A program made the translations under genes and the position numbers. A DNA stretch of 64,000 nt, taken from assembly GCA_964401995.1 (NCBI GenBank), contig CAYOAP010000002.1, positions 62,001-126,000 of the forward strand, read 5' to 3'. This document shows, piece by piece, positions 1 through 8,337 of this stretch; the stretch's first letter is position 1; every line of letters begins with the position of its first letter. Source of the DNA: DATCBF01 sp964401995. GTDB taxonomy: Bacteria > Actinomycetota > Thermoleophilia > Solirubrobacterales > 70-9. A model generated the notes under the pieces. It was not told the DNA's origin and did not search any database. It saw only the letters and a list, made by a program, of their open reading frames with translations.

Positions 1-1
1 C

Positions 2-172
2 GAACAGAACGGCCAGTGGGAGCGCGCCGCCCGCGAGGTCTTCTGCCACCGTCACACCCTGCGCTACCGGATGCGCAAGGTCGAAGAGCTGACCGGCCGC
101 GACCTCTCCCGCGCCCACGACCGGATCGAGTTCTGGCTGGCCCTGCGAGCCCGGGAGCTAGTCGTCTCGTGA
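2..172 (+). CDS. PucR-family transcriptional regulator, C-terminal fragment
   Basis: This is the 3' end of a gene cut by the window edge; 56 codons remain before TGA. The visible peptide contains HRHTLRYRMRKVEELTGRDL, which matches the helix-turn-helix at the C-terminus of PucR/CdaR-type regulators (family knowledge). These are metabolite-responsive activators, often next to the catabolic genes they control. The stop overlaps the GTG of the alanine dehydrogenase by 4 bp, so the two are probably co-transcribed and the regulator may control amino-acid catabolism here (inference). The sensory domain lies outside the window. Confidence 0.8.
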   Translation, partial: EQNGQWERAAREVFCHRHTLRYRMRKVEELTGRDLSRAHDRIEFWLALRARELVVS

Positions 173-1326
173 AGGTCGGCGTCCCGCTTGAGATCAAGCC
201 CGACGAGTACCGGGTCGCGATCACCCCTGCCGGCGTCCGCGAGATGGTCGAGCACGGCCACGAGGTTTTGATCGAGACTGAGGCCGGGCTCGGCAGCGCC
301 ATTCCCGACGCCGACTACGAGGCCCAGGGCGCGCGCATCGTCGCCGACGCCGCCGCGGTCTTCGGCGAGGCGGAGATGATCCTCCACGTCAAGGAGCTGC
401 AGCCGCCCGAGATCGAGCGGCTGCGCCCGGGCCAGCTGCTCTTCACCTACCTGCACCTTGCGCCCGACCCCGAGCAGACCCGTGGCTTGCGCGAGTCCGG
501 CGCCACCTGCATCGCCTACGAGACGGTCGAGGACGCCCACGGGCGGCTGCCGCTGCTGGCGCCGATGAGCGAGATTGCCGGCAAGATCGCGACCCAGGCC
601 GGCGCCTTCATGCTGGAGAAGCCGATGGGCGGCCGCGGCATCCTGCTCGGTGGCGTCCCCGGCGTCGCCGCCGCCAACGTGATGGTGATCGGCGGTGGAG
701 TGGTCGGCATGAATGCCGCTTTCATCGCGATCGGGATGGAGGCCGACGTCTTCGTCTTCGACAAATCGATCGATCGCCTGCGCGAGCTGGAGGTCGTCTT
801 CGGCGGCCGCTGCTCGACCGTCTACTCGACGACGCTGGCGGTCGAGGAGATGCTGCCGCGTGCTGACCTCGTGATCGGCGCCGTCCTTGTCCACGGCGCC
901 CGCGCCCCCTTCGTCGTCCGCCGCGAACAGCTGGCGCTGATGAAACCGGGTGCGGTCATGGTCGACGTCGCGATCGACCAGGGCGGCTGCTTCGAGACCT
1001 CGCGCCCGACCACGCACCACGACCCGACCTTCGAGGTCGACGGGATCACCCACTACTGCGTCGCCAACATGCCCGGCGCGGTGCCGATCACCTCGACCAA
1101 CGCGCTCACCAACGCGACGCTGCCCTACGCGATCGCCCTCGCCGACCACGGCGTCGCCGAGGCGATCCGCCGCCTTCCCGGCCTGCGGCCGGGCGTCAAC
1201 GTCGCCGCCGGCGAGGTCACGCACGAGGCGGTGGCCGAAGGGGTGGGAGAGACCTATGTGCCGGTCGAGCAGGCGCTGGGATTCGAGCGGGACAGAACTG
1301 AAAAGCACAACGTGGAGGTGGGTTGA
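169..1326 (+). CDS. ald: Alanine dehydrogenase
   Basis: 385 residues, close to the family norm of about 370. It catalyses NAD-dependent interconversion of L-alanine with pyruvate and ammonia in the cytoplasm. The N-terminus VKVGVPLEIKPDEYRVAITP is the AlaDH/PNT signature and includes the substrate Arg. Other expected elements are HVKE (substrate Lys), YLHLA (catalytic His), the dinucleotide-binding VIGGGVVGMNAA near residue 175, and VDVAIDQGGC with the active-site Asp. The GTG at 169 was chosen because homologues start at this motif and it overlaps the upstream stop as GTGA. A longer open frame runs upstream but only reads the regulator gene out of frame. The last 15 residues are charged and probably unstructured. 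Confidence 0.95.
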   Translation: MKVGVPLEIKPDEYRVAITPAGVREMVEHGHEVLIETEAGLGSAIPDADYEAQGARIVADAAAVFGEAEMILHVKELQPPEIERLRPGQLLFTYLHLAPDPEQTRGLRESGATCIAYETVEDAHGRLPLLAPMSEIAGKIATQAGAFMLEKPMGGRGILLGGVPGVAAANVMVIGGGVVGMNAAFIAIGMEADVFVFDKSIDRLRELEVVFGGRCSTVYSTTLAVEEMLPRADLVIGAVLVHGARAPFVVRREQLALMKPGAVMVDVAIDQGGCFETSRPTTHHDPTFEVDGITHYCVANMPGAVPITSTNALTNATLPYAIALADHGVAEAIRRLPGLRPGVNVAAGEVTHEAVAEGVGETYVPVEQALGFERDRTEKHNVEVG

Positions 1327-1343
1327 GAGATGGCGACGGCGTT

Positions 1344-1506
1344 GAGTCCATTCGGAAATCCCGCGTGTGCGGCTGGCGTGCGCCGGACCAAGCGGGGCAA
1401 GGACGCAGGGAGGCGCGAATGGCAGCGCCATTTGCCCGACCGAGGACGCCGCAACGCGCAGCGTCCGCCGCCGTCAGACGTGCGCGGGGGATTTCCGAAT
1501 GGACTC
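1344..1506. repeat. Long inverted repeat spanning the aldehyde dehydrogenase start codon
   Basis: GAGTCCATTCGGAAATCCC at 1344-1362 is repeated as an exact reverse complement at 1488-1506, giving 19-bp perfect arms about 125 bp apart. The inner flanks continue as a weaker match (GCGTG / CGCGC), and a small nested AATGGC...GCCATT pairing lies at the centre. The right arm contains the ATG (1499-1501) of the next gene, and the GGGGGA ribosome binding site sits at its outer edge. It could be an RNA structure controlling translation of the dehydrogenase or a small palindromic mobile element. I match it to no known riboswitch. Confidence 0.75.
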
Positions 1507-2935
1507 TAAGACGAAGCTGCAGAACTTCATCGGGGGGGAGGCCGTCGACGCCGCTGACGGTGCGACCGAGGACGTCGTCAACCCGGCGACCGGCGAGGTG
1601 ATCGCCGCCGCGCCGCTCTCGGGCAAAGCCGATGTCGACCGCGCCGTCGCCGCCGCCAAGAAGGCCTTCGGCGGCTGGGCGACGACCCCGCCCGGCGAAC
1701 GGGCGCGGGCGCTGCTGCGGATGGCCGACCTGATCGAGGAGCGCGGCGAGGAGATCGCCGACCTCGAGTCGGCCGACGCCGGCAAGCCGCGCGGGGCCGT
1801 GCTTGAGGACGAGGTGCCGGTGATGGCCGACAACCTGCGCTTCTTCGCCGGCGCCGCCCGCTGCATGGAGGGCCGTGCCGCCGGCGAGTACATGGAGGGC
1901 CACACCTCCTTCATCCGCCGCGAGCCGGTTGGCGTGATCGGCCAGATCGCCCCCTGGAACTACCCCTTGATGATGGCCGTCTGGAAGATCGGCCCGGCCC
2001 TCGCCGCCGGCAACACGGTCGTGCTGAAGCCGGCCGAGACGACCCCGGTGACGACGCTGAAGTTCGCCGAGTGGTGCGCCGATCTGCTGCCGCCCGGCGT
2101 CTTCAACGCGATCGGCGGCCACGGCGAGCCCGCCGGCTCCGAGCTGGTCACCCACCCCGACGTCGACATGGTCTCGCTGACCGGCTCGCCGCCAACTGGC
2201 AAGTGGATCGCCAAGGCCGCCGCCGACAGCCTCAAGCGTGTCCACCTCGAGCTCGGCGGCAAGGCCCCGGTCGTCGTCTTCGACGACGTCGACATGGAGA
2301 CGGCGCTGGAGACGATCGTCGGCACCGGCTACTACAACGCCGGCCAGGACTGCACGGCGGCGACCCGGGTGCTCGCCTCGGCCGGCATCTACGACGACCT
2401 CGTCAGCGGCCTCGCCGCCGAAGCCAAGGGCCTCGTCCTCGGCGACACGATGGCGGCCGACACCACCCTAGGGCCGCTCAACTCGGCCCGCCAGCGCGAG
2501 CGGGTGCAGGGCTTCCTCGAGCGCAAGCCCGGCAACGCCGAGGTCGTCACCGGCGGCATCGCCCCCGACCTGCCCGGCTACTTCCTCGAGCCGGCCGTGG
2601 TCGCCGGCCTCGAGCAGTCCGACGAGATGGTCCAGGACGAGATCTTCGGCCCGGTGATCACGGTCCAGCCCTTCAGCGACGAGGCGAAGGCGATCGAGTG
2701 GGCGAACGGGACCAAGTACGGGCTCGCCTCCTCGGTCTGGACCCGCGACGTCGGCCGCGCGATGCGGGTCGCCAACGCCCTGCAGTTCGGCTGCGTCTGG
2801 ATCAACGACCACATCCCGCTCGTCTCGGAGATGCCGCACGGCGGCTTCAAGCAGTCCGGCTACGGCAAGGATCTCTCGATGTACGCGCTCGAGGACTACA
2901 CCGAGATCAAGCACGTGATGATCAACCTCGAATAG
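1499..2935 (+). CDS. NAD-dependent aldehyde dehydrogenase, aminobutyraldehyde dehydrogenase-like
   Basis: 478 residues, full length for the ALDH superfamily. It oxidises an aldehyde to the acid with NAD(P)+. The general base Glu251 is in LELGGK and the nucleophile Cys285 is in GQDCTAATRV; this Cys context is typical of gamma-aminobutyraldehyde/betaine-aldehyde enzymes (PatD-like). Other motifs present are PWNYPLMMAVWKIGPALAAG, LTGSPPTGKWI and DEIFGPVI. The ATG at 1499 was chosen because MDSKTKLQNFIGGE matches the usual family start; an upstream in-frame extension is just the inverted repeat. It follows ald, which suggests a role in amino acid or polyamine breakdown (inference). The exact substrate is uncertain. 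Confidence 0.88.
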   Translation: MDSKTKLQNFIGGEAVDAADGATEDVVNPATGEVIAAAPLSGKADVDRAVAAAKKAFGGWATTPPGERARALLRMADLIEERGEEIADLESADAGKPRGAVLEDEVPVMADNLRFFAGAARCMEGRAAGEYMEGHTSFIRREPVGVIGQIAPWNYPLMMAVWKIGPALAAGNTVVLKPAETTPVTTLKFAEWCADLLPPGVFNAIGGHGEPAGSELVTHPDVDMVSLTGSPPTGKWIAKAAADSLKRVHLELGGKAPVVVFDDVDMETALETIVGTGYYNAGQDCTAATRVLASAGIYDDLVSGLAAEAKGLVLGDTMAADTTLGPLNSARQRERVQGFLERKPGNAEVVTGGIAPDLPGYFLEPAVVAGLEQSDEMVQDEIFGPVITVQPFSDEAKAIEWANGTKYGLASSVWTRDVGRAMRVANALQFGCVWINDHIPLVSEMPHGGFKQSGYGKDLSMYALEDYTEIKHVMINLE

Positions 2936-3007
2936 CGCTCCTATTTCTCCCTTACGGGGTTCCAATCAGCGGAGACGCCTGGGTCGCCTCGTATCCTGGC
3001 CAGCCTG

Positions 3008-4741
3008 ATGAGACGACCCACTATTCGATCCAGCTACGGTTTTGCCGCGGTTCTCGTGGCGGCTGTGGTGACTGCCAGCGCCGCCGCGGATGTCAACGAA
3101 ACGATCGAGGTGCCGCGTTGCCACGGGCGGCAGGCGAAGATCGTCGGCACCGAAGGGCCGGACGTGATCAGGGGGACGCCGGGCCGTGACGTGATCTGGG
3201 GCGGCGGCGGCGACGACAAGATCTACGGCAGCCTCGGCAACGACCTGATCTGCGGCGGGCCCGGCGCAGACATCATCCACGGCGGCCGCGGCAACGACCT
3301 CGTCGACGGCGGCGCCGGCGATGGCGACCAGGTCAACGGCGACCTCGGCGACGACAAGATCCTCGGCGGCGCCGGCAACGACGACGAGGTTGCCGGCGAC
3401 CTCGGCATCGACATCGTCAACGGCGGCCCCGGCAACGACGACCTCGTCCACGGCGACTACGGCTGGGACCGGATGTCCGGCGGCGCCGGCACGGGCGACA
3501 TCGCCTCCTTCGCCACCGCCATCGCGGCCGGGCGCGGCGGCGGCGTCTGGGCTTCGCTGGCGGCCCACAAAGCGCTGGGCGACGGCCACGACAAGCTCTT
3601 CGGTTTCGAGGCGCTCGAAGGCTCGGCCTTCGCCGACACCCTGATCGGCAGCAAGGCAGCGAACACGATCAGCGGTGGGGCCGGCGACGACACCCTGGTC
3701 GGCGGCGGCGGCAAAGACACGATCGACGGCGGCCAGGGCAGCGATAGCTGCAAGGGGGCGAAAGGGCGGACCACGTCGTGCGGCAAAGAAAAAGCCCCGA
3801 AAGCCTCGGCCTACGTCCAGCTCGACCCCACGCCTGGCGGCGGCGCGGGGCTGCAGGTAGTTGGCGGCGCCGGAGTCGACGAATTCACCGTCTCTTATGA
3901 CGAAGCGGCAGAAGTATTCGGCGTCAGCGCGGCCAAAAGCATCGCGATCGGCCCTGGCTGTAGCCGCCCGCCCAAAGTCACGAACCAGGTCTCCTGCCCA
4001 AGCAACGGCCCGGCCCGCTGGCTGATGGCCGACCTTGGCCCTGGCAATGACAGCCTCCGGGTCGAAGGCTCTTTGACCGCCGTCGGCGGCATCCGCATCG
4101 CCGGTGGCTACGGCAATGACACGATCCACGGCGGGCCCGAGGACGACCTGATCGAGTCCGGCCTCGGCAGCGACCATCTCTACGGCGGCGCCGGCGCCGA
4201 CGGCCTGGTCGGCGGCCTGCCCGGCCCGACCTGGCTCTACGGCGGCCCCAACGGCGACCTGCTCGCCGCCGGTGGCGGCTGCGCCGGCGGCGCGATCGTC
4301 GGCGGCCCGGGCCGCGACGACGCCTCCTTCGCCGAGACCGACGCCCACCCGGGCCTGCTCTACGTCTCGCTGGCGGCCGGGGTCGCCTACATCGACGTGA
4401 TCAAGGGCTGCCACAAAGTCCACCTCTCGAAGACCGACGAGGACATGGAGGGCTCGTTCGACAACGATGTCCTGATCGGCGACGGCCGCGCCAACAGCAT
4501 CCTCGGCCAGCCCGGCGAAGACGTCTTCTACGGCGGCGGCGGCGACGACGTGATCGACGCCCGCGACGGCGTCCGCGATATCTCGATCCAGTGTGGCCGG
4601 GGCAAAGCTCCCAAACCCGGCAAGCCGATCAAAGGCAAGCCGGAAGGCCGGGCGCTGACCGACCCGTTCGACCCCGCCCCGGTCGTCTGCGCCGACAGCA
4701 AGCACGGCCACCCGGTGCCGGGCCTGCGCGGCCGGCCCTAG
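3008..4741 (+). CDS. Exported RTX-like calcium-binding repeat protein
   Basis: 577 residues. A signal peptide (about residues 1-27: basic start, hydrophobic core, ASAAA) is followed by two blocks of glycine/aspartate nonapeptide-type repeats such as GGGGDDKIYG and GGPGADIIHG. The first block covers roughly residues 45-250 and the second 355-530. In haemolysin-type proteins such repeats bind Ca2+ and form a parallel beta-roll. No catalytic domain is visible between the blocks. Unlike type I secreted toxins it has a classical signal peptide, so Sec export is likelier. Function unknown; a surface or matrix role is possible. Its stop interlocks with that of the convergent protease gene through CTAG. 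Confidence 0.85.
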   Translation: MRRPTIRSSYGFAAVLVAAVVTASAAADVNETIEVPRCHGRQAKIVGTEGPDVIRGTPGRDVIWGGGGDDKIYGSLGNDLICGGPGADIIHGGRGNDLVDGGAGDGDQVNGDLGDDKILGGAGNDDEVAGDLGIDIVNGGPGNDDLVHGDYGWDRMSGGAGTGDIASFATAIAAGRGGGVWASLAAHKALGDGHDKLFGFEALEGSAFADTLIGSKAANTISGGAGDDTLVGGGGKDTIDGGQGSDSCKGAKGRTTSCGKEKAPKASAYVQLDPTPGGGAGLQVVGGAGVDEFTVSYDEAAEVFGVSAAKSIAIGPGCSRPPKVTNQVSCPSNGPARWLMADLGPGNDSLRVEGSLTAVGGIRIAGGYGNDTIHGGPEDDLIESGLGSDHLYGGAGADGLVGGLPGPTWLYGGPNGDLLAAGGGCAGGAIVGGPGRDDASFAETDAHPGLLYVSLAAGVAYIDVIKGCHKVHLSKTDEDMEGSFDNDVLIGDGRANSILGQPGEDVFYGGGGDDVIDARDGVRDISIQCGRGKAPKPGKPIKGKPEGRALTDPFDPAPVVCADSKHGHPVPGLRGRP

Positions 4742-5547
4742 CGGGTCCCCTTTTTGCGCTTGGCGCCGCCACCGCTCCTTTTGGCGCCCTCAACCCGGCG
4801 GATCGTCCACATGTCCTGCGCCAGGCTTGGCTGAGTCAGGTAGGCGTAGGGCATCGTGAAGTAGCCCCGCATCCCCCATTTTTTGCCCCAGGAGTTGCGG
4901 ACGATGAACTGCTGTTTGCGCTCGTCGTAGCCGACCGCCATCACCGCGTGGCCGCCGAGGAGCGACTCGTCCGCCCGCGGCATCTCGAGGTGGCCGCCCT
5001 TTGCCACCTCGCCGCTCTCGAAGCTCTCGTAGGCCGAGAACCCGAAGATGAACGGGTAGCCCTCGGCCAGGCAGCCCTTCATCTGCGGCAGCGACTGGCT
5101 GACGCTGAGGTAGCGGATCGCCTGGTTCTTCTTCCCTTCTGCGTAACAGGGTTTGGGCGGCATTTGACGGAACCGTTCGATGTCGTAGGGCCAGTTGTCC
5201 TCGCTGCAGGCCCCCTGCTTGGCGACGCTCTTGACGCCGTCGCGAAGCTGGGCGCCGCTGTCGGAGTCGATTGTCCCCTCGATCGCGCGCTCGTTGTAAT
5301 AGATGAAGAGGCGCGAGGGGGCAAAGGACTTCAGCCGCTGTTTGATCTGGTCGAACTCGAGCGCCGCGGCGATCGCGTTGGCGGTGCAGCTGCCCAGTTC
5401 GCCCTGGTTATAGACCGGCGGGCACTTGGGCCGCAGATCGACCCGGCCCGGAAGTTTGGCAAGCGGTTTGAGCGGGGCTCCGTAGAGCAGGTCGCGGCCA
5501 TCGGGGAGGTCCGGCACCCATCCGTAGCCCTTTATCTTTCGCGGCAC
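4738..5547 (-). CDS. Papain-like (C1 family) cysteine protease
   Basis: 269 residues. The C1A catalytic set is visible: Gln48 (oxyanion hole) and Cys54 in NQGELGSCT, His200 in GGHAVMAVGYD, and Asn218 in VRNSWG. The start is GTG (5547) with a GAGGAG ribosome binding site, giving MPRKIKGYGWVPDLPDGRD, the usual N-terminus of bacterial C1 peptidases that have only a short propeptide. There is no signal peptide, so it is predicted cytoplasmic or non-classically exported. The C-terminus is Lys/Arg/Gly rich. It is convergent with the RTX-like gene, sharing the CTAG stop; a functional link is not shown. Confidence 0.88.
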   Translation of the reverse strand: MPRKIKGYGWVPDLPDGRDLLYGAPLKPLAKLPGRVDLRPKCPPVYNQGELGSCTANAIAAALEFDQIKQRLKSFAPSRLFIYYNERAIEGTIDSDSGAQLRDGVKSVAKQGACSEDNWPYDIERFRQMPPKPCYAEGKKNQAIRYLSVSQSLPQMKGCLAEGYPFIFGFSAYESFESGEVAKGGHLEMPRADESLLGGHAVMAVGYDERKQQFIVRNSWGKKWGMRGYFTMPYAYLTQPSLAQDMWTIRRVEGAKRSGGGAKRKKGTR

Positions 5548-5673
5548 TGCTGCTCCTCTCGGCGGGGTCTATCGATCAGACATCCTTGATTAGTTAGGTA
5601 GCGCTTGTCAACCCGCGCTTTCGAGGCGGGAGCGCAAGGCCGGCGATCCGAATCGAACCTCTAGGCTTGTGGC

Positions 5674-5868
5674 GTGGGCAAGACGGCAACTGGAGACGAG
5701 GCCGCCGCAGTCGCGGCGGCGATCGAGCGGTTCCGCGCGGAGACGGCTGTCGCCGCTCCCGAGTCGGGACAGGGCTTGAGCCCGTGGCATCGGGCGGCGC
5801 TGATCGAGGGGATCAGCGCCAAGGGCACTGTGCAGGATCTAGAAGGAGGAGAGAAATGGCTGTCGTGA
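5674..5868 (+). CDS. Small protein resembling acyl-CoA carboxylase epsilon/accessory subunits
   Basis: 64 residues from a GTG start. The pattern EAAAVAAAIERFRAETA, then Pro-rich sequence, then WHRAALIEGI resembles the short accessory proteins (epsilon-like) that accompany actinobacterial acyl-CoA carboxylases. That is a motif-level impression only, and no carboxylase subunit is adjacent; a biotin carboxylase/BCCP lies 7 kb away at 12732. It overlaps the start of the dodecin gene by 13 bp in another frame and has no clear Shine-Dalgarno, so it may be leaderless or not expressed. Confidence 0.45.
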   Translation: MGKTATGDEAAAVAAAIERFRAETAVAAPESGQGLSPWHRAALIEGISAKGTVQDLEGGEKWLS

Positions 5869-6065
5869 AAATCATCGAGCTGGTCGGCAGTTCGAAAACA
5901 TCGACCGACGACGCGGCGAAACAGGCACTGAGCCAGGCTCAAGGCACGTTGCGCAACATCCGCGCCGTCGACATAGTCTCGACCGGGATCCGGGGTGAGA
6001 ACCTCGACGAGTACCGCGCTCACGTGCGGGTCGCCTTCCTGATCGAGGGAACGGAGATCGACTAG
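5856..6065 (+). CDS. Dodecin, flavin-binding protein
   Basis: 69 residues, the normal dodecin size. Dodecins assemble into hollow dodecamers that bind flavin or flavin-like ligands and buffer free FMN/riboflavin in the cytoplasm. The sequence begins MAVVKIIELVGSSKTS and ends VRVAFLIEG, the beta-alpha-beta-beta fold signature of the family. The ATG at 5856 follows a strong GAAGGAGGA ribosome binding site. The stop overlaps the GTG of the rhodanese gene by one base, so the two are co-translated. The downstream sulfite reductase pathway uses redox cofactors, but a direct link is inference. Confidence 0.92.
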   Translation: MAVVKIIELVGSSKTSTDDAAKQALSQAQGTLRNIRAVDIVSTGIRGENLDEYRAHVRVAFLIEGTEID

Positions 6066-6451
6066 TGACCGAGGCAGGGAGCGAGGTCTCGCGCGACGAG
6101 GCCCAGAAATTGATCGAGGACGGGGCGCAGCTGGTCGACGTGCGCACCGAGCACGAGTGGGAGGCCGGCCGGATCGCCGGGGCGACCCACCTGCCGCTGG
6201 CGGAGCTCGCCGGCCGCGCCGCTGAGATCGACCCCGACCGTCCCGTCGTCCTCTACTGCCGCGGCGGCAACCGCTCGTCGATGGCGGCGCAGGCGCTGCG
6301 CGACGCCGGCTACCAGGCGGTGAAGCTGGAGGAGGGCATCGTCGGCTGGGACGAGGCGGAGCTGCCGCTCGAGCCGGAGGAGGGTTACGTGGCCGAGTCA
6401 GGCGAAGCCGCGCACATCCTCCAGGCACGGAAAAAGGCTGTTTCGGGCTAA
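6065..6451 (+). CDS. Single-domain rhodanese (sulfurtransferase)
   Basis: 128 residues. Rhodaneses carry a persulfide on the active Cys and transfer sulfane sulfur. The active loop is YCRGGNRSS with Cys65; upstream motifs LVDVRTEHEWEAGRIAGATHLP are typical (DVRxxxE...GHI-like). The loop length fits thiosulfate/persulfide transferases rather than Cdc25-type phosphatases. GTG start overlaps the dodecin TAG. It stands immediately before the sulfate assimilation operon, in the same orientation and only 38 bp away, which supports a sulfur-handling role. Confidence 0.9.
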   Translation: MTEAGSEVSRDEAQKLIEDGAQLVDVRTEHEWEAGRIAGATHLPLAELAGRAAEIDPDRPVVLYCRGGNRSSMAAQALRDAGYQAVKLEEGIVGWDEAELPLEPEEGYVAESGEAAHILQARKKAVSG

Positions 6452-6453
6452 AT

Positions 6454-6472
6454 ACCCGAATCCCAGTCAGGT
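6454..6472 (+). promoter_or_regulatory. Candidate operator before the sulfate assimilation operon
   Basis: ACCCGA, 7 nt, TCAGGT forms an imperfect palindrome (ACCYGA-N7-TCRGGT, one mismatch) in the 38-bp gap before the sulfite reductase ATG. The spacing and half-sites resemble those bound by Rrf2-type repressors of cysteine/Fe-S metabolism, but no such regulator lies in the window. Inference from one site only. Confidence 0.35.
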
Positions 6473-6489
6473 TTTGCTATTTTCTCCTC

Positions 6490-8319
6490 ATGGAGGTAGC
6501 AGTCGACGAGAAAAAGGTGCAGCGCGGCAAAGGCCGCGTCGGCACGCTGGACAACCCTGAGTCCTACGAGAACGTCCCGGGACACATCATCCCGATCCTC
6601 GAGCGCGAGTTCGACGACTTCGACAACGAAGCTGAGGAGTTCCTCGCCGAGCGCCTGCCGGAAAACGAGTTCATCGGCTTCCGCCTCAAACAGGGCGTCT
6701 ACGGCCAGCGCCAGCCCAACGTGCAGATGGTGCGGGTCAAGCTTCCCTTCGGCGGCGTCACCCCCGAGCAGATGGAGTCCTTCGCCGATGTGGTCGAGAA
6801 GTACGCGCCCCTGAACAAAGGGCACATCACCACCCGCCAGAACATCCAGATCCACCATGTGCCGCTGCGCGACATGGAGTCGCTGATCCGTGAGATCTCG
6901 TCATCCGGCCTCTCCTCCCGCGAGGGCTGCGGCAACACGATGCGCAACGTCACCGGCGACCCCTGGGCCGGCGTCGCCCCCGACGAGGTCTTCGACCCGA
7001 CGCCCTACGCCGGCGCCTACGTCCGCTACTTCGTCCGCCACCCGACGACGCAGCTGATGCCGCGCAAGATCAAGACTTCCTTCACCGGCTCCGACGCCGA
7101 CCGCGCTATCAGCGGCATCCACGACATCGCCTTCATCGCCCGCGAAAGGGACGGGATCAAGGGATTCGAGATGCGGGTCGGCGGCGGCACCTCGATCATG
7201 GCCCGCGTCGCCCCGACGCTGACCGAGTTCGTCGAGGCCGACAACGGCGACTACATGATGTGGGCCGAGGCGGCGCTGCGGATCTTCGATCGCCAGGACT
7301 GGCTGCGGGTCAACCGCGCCCGCGCCCGGATCAAGGTCCTGGTCGACAAGATCGGGATCGAGGCCTTCCGCGAGCAGGTCGACGAGGAGCTGCAGGGCGA
7401 CTGGGTCAACGAGCGCGAATTCGACGTCGAGCGCCTGCGCTACGACGATGACGAGGAGGCCAATGCTCCCGGCGTCCCGGCCGAGCCCGCTTCCCCCAAC
7501 GGCGACCACACCGAATTCGAGCGCTTCCGCCAGGGCAATGTCCAGGCTCAGCGCCAGGAGGGCTTCTCCGCGGTCGAGGTCAAGGTCACCCGCGGCGATC
7601 TGACCCCGGAGCAGTTCCGCGGCCTGGCCGCGATCATGCGCGAGTACACGGGCGGCTACGCCCGCAGCACCGTGCAGCAGAACTTCGTCCTGCGCTGGGT
7701 CCGCGACGAGGCGCTCTACGATGTCTGGCAGCGCCTGGTCGAGCTCGACCTCGGCGAGGCTGGCGCCCGCGAGATCACCGATGTCGTCAGCTGCCCCGGC
7801 ACCGACAGCTGCAAACTCGGGATCACCAGCTCGATGGGCCTTAACCGGGCGATCAAGGAGCGGGTCGACGGGATGGACATCAGCGACGAGCTGACCAAGC
7901 AGATCCACATCAAGATGAGCGGCTGCCCCAACGGCTGCAGCCAGCACCACATCGCCAACATCGGCTTCTACGGCGCCTCGCTCAAAGTAGGCGGCCACCA
8001 GATGCCCGCCTACATCCCCCACATCGGCGGCAACTACGAGGGCGGCGAGGTCATCTTCGGCACCCGGCTCAAATCACGGCTGCCGGCCAAACGCGTCCCC
8101 GAGGCCGTCGAGCGCTGGATCCGGCTCTACGAGTCCGAGCGCGAGGACGAGGAGTTCAACGCCTTCGCCGAGCGGGTCGGCGCCGGCCGCTTCGAAGAGA
8201 CGGTCAAGGACCTGACGCTGCCGGCTGAGTTCAGCCTCGAGACGATGCAGCACTTCATCGACTGGAACCGCTCCAGCCCTTACAAAGTCGAGCGCGGCGA
8301 GGGGGAGTGCGCGATTTAG
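6490..8319 (+). CDS. Ferredoxin-type sulfite (or nitrite) reductase
   Basis: 609 residues. A sirohaem/[4Fe-4S] enzyme carrying out six-electron reduction of sulfite to sulfide (or nitrite to ammonia). The cluster ligands are Cys435 and Cys441 (CPGTDSC) and Cys479 and Cys483 (CPNGC). The two duplicated half-domains are visible: LKQGVYGQRQPNVQMVRVK with HITTRQNIQIHH, and a second VTRGDLTPEQFRGLA. Two electron donors are possible; the lack of a flavoprotein partner gene suggests ferredoxin. The next genes are cysH, sat and cysC, so sulfite is the likely substrate. ATG at 6490 follows TTTTCTCCTC without a good Shine-Dalgarno. Confidence 0.9.
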   Translation: MEVAVDEKKVQRGKGRVGTLDNPESYENVPGHIIPILEREFDDFDNEAEEFLAERLPENEFIGFRLKQGVYGQRQPNVQMVRVKLPFGGVTPEQMESFADVVEKYAPLNKGHITTRQNIQIHHVPLRDMESLIREISSSGLSSREGCGNTMRNVTGDPWAGVAPDEVFDPTPYAGAYVRYFVRHPTTQLMPRKIKTSFTGSDADRAISGIHDIAFIARERDGIKGFEMRVGGGTSIMARVAPTLTEFVEADNGDYMMWAEAALRIFDRQDWLRVNRARARIKVLVDKIGIEAFREQVDEELQGDWVNEREFDVERLRYDDDEEANAPGVPAEPASPNGDHTEFERFRQGNVQAQRQEGFSAVEVKVTRGDLTPEQFRGLAAIMREYTGGYARSTVQQNFVLRWVRDEALYDVWQRLVELDLGEAGAREITDVVSCPGTDSCKLGITSSMGLNRAIKERVDGMDISDELTKQIHIKMSGCPNGCSQHHIANIGFYGASLKVGGHQMPAYIPHIGGNYEGGEVIFGTRLKSRLPAKRVPEAVERWIRLYESEREDEEFNAFAERVGAGRFEETVKDLTLPAEFSLETMQHFIDWNRSSPYKVERGEGECAI

Positions 8320-8337
8320 CGCGCCCGCGTCCCTGCC

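Noticed and set aside
16..168. Upstream extension of the alanine dehydrogenase frame
   Set aside because: The extra residues are an out-of-frame reading of the PucR-type regulator end, which fills the same bases with a convincing HTH peptide.
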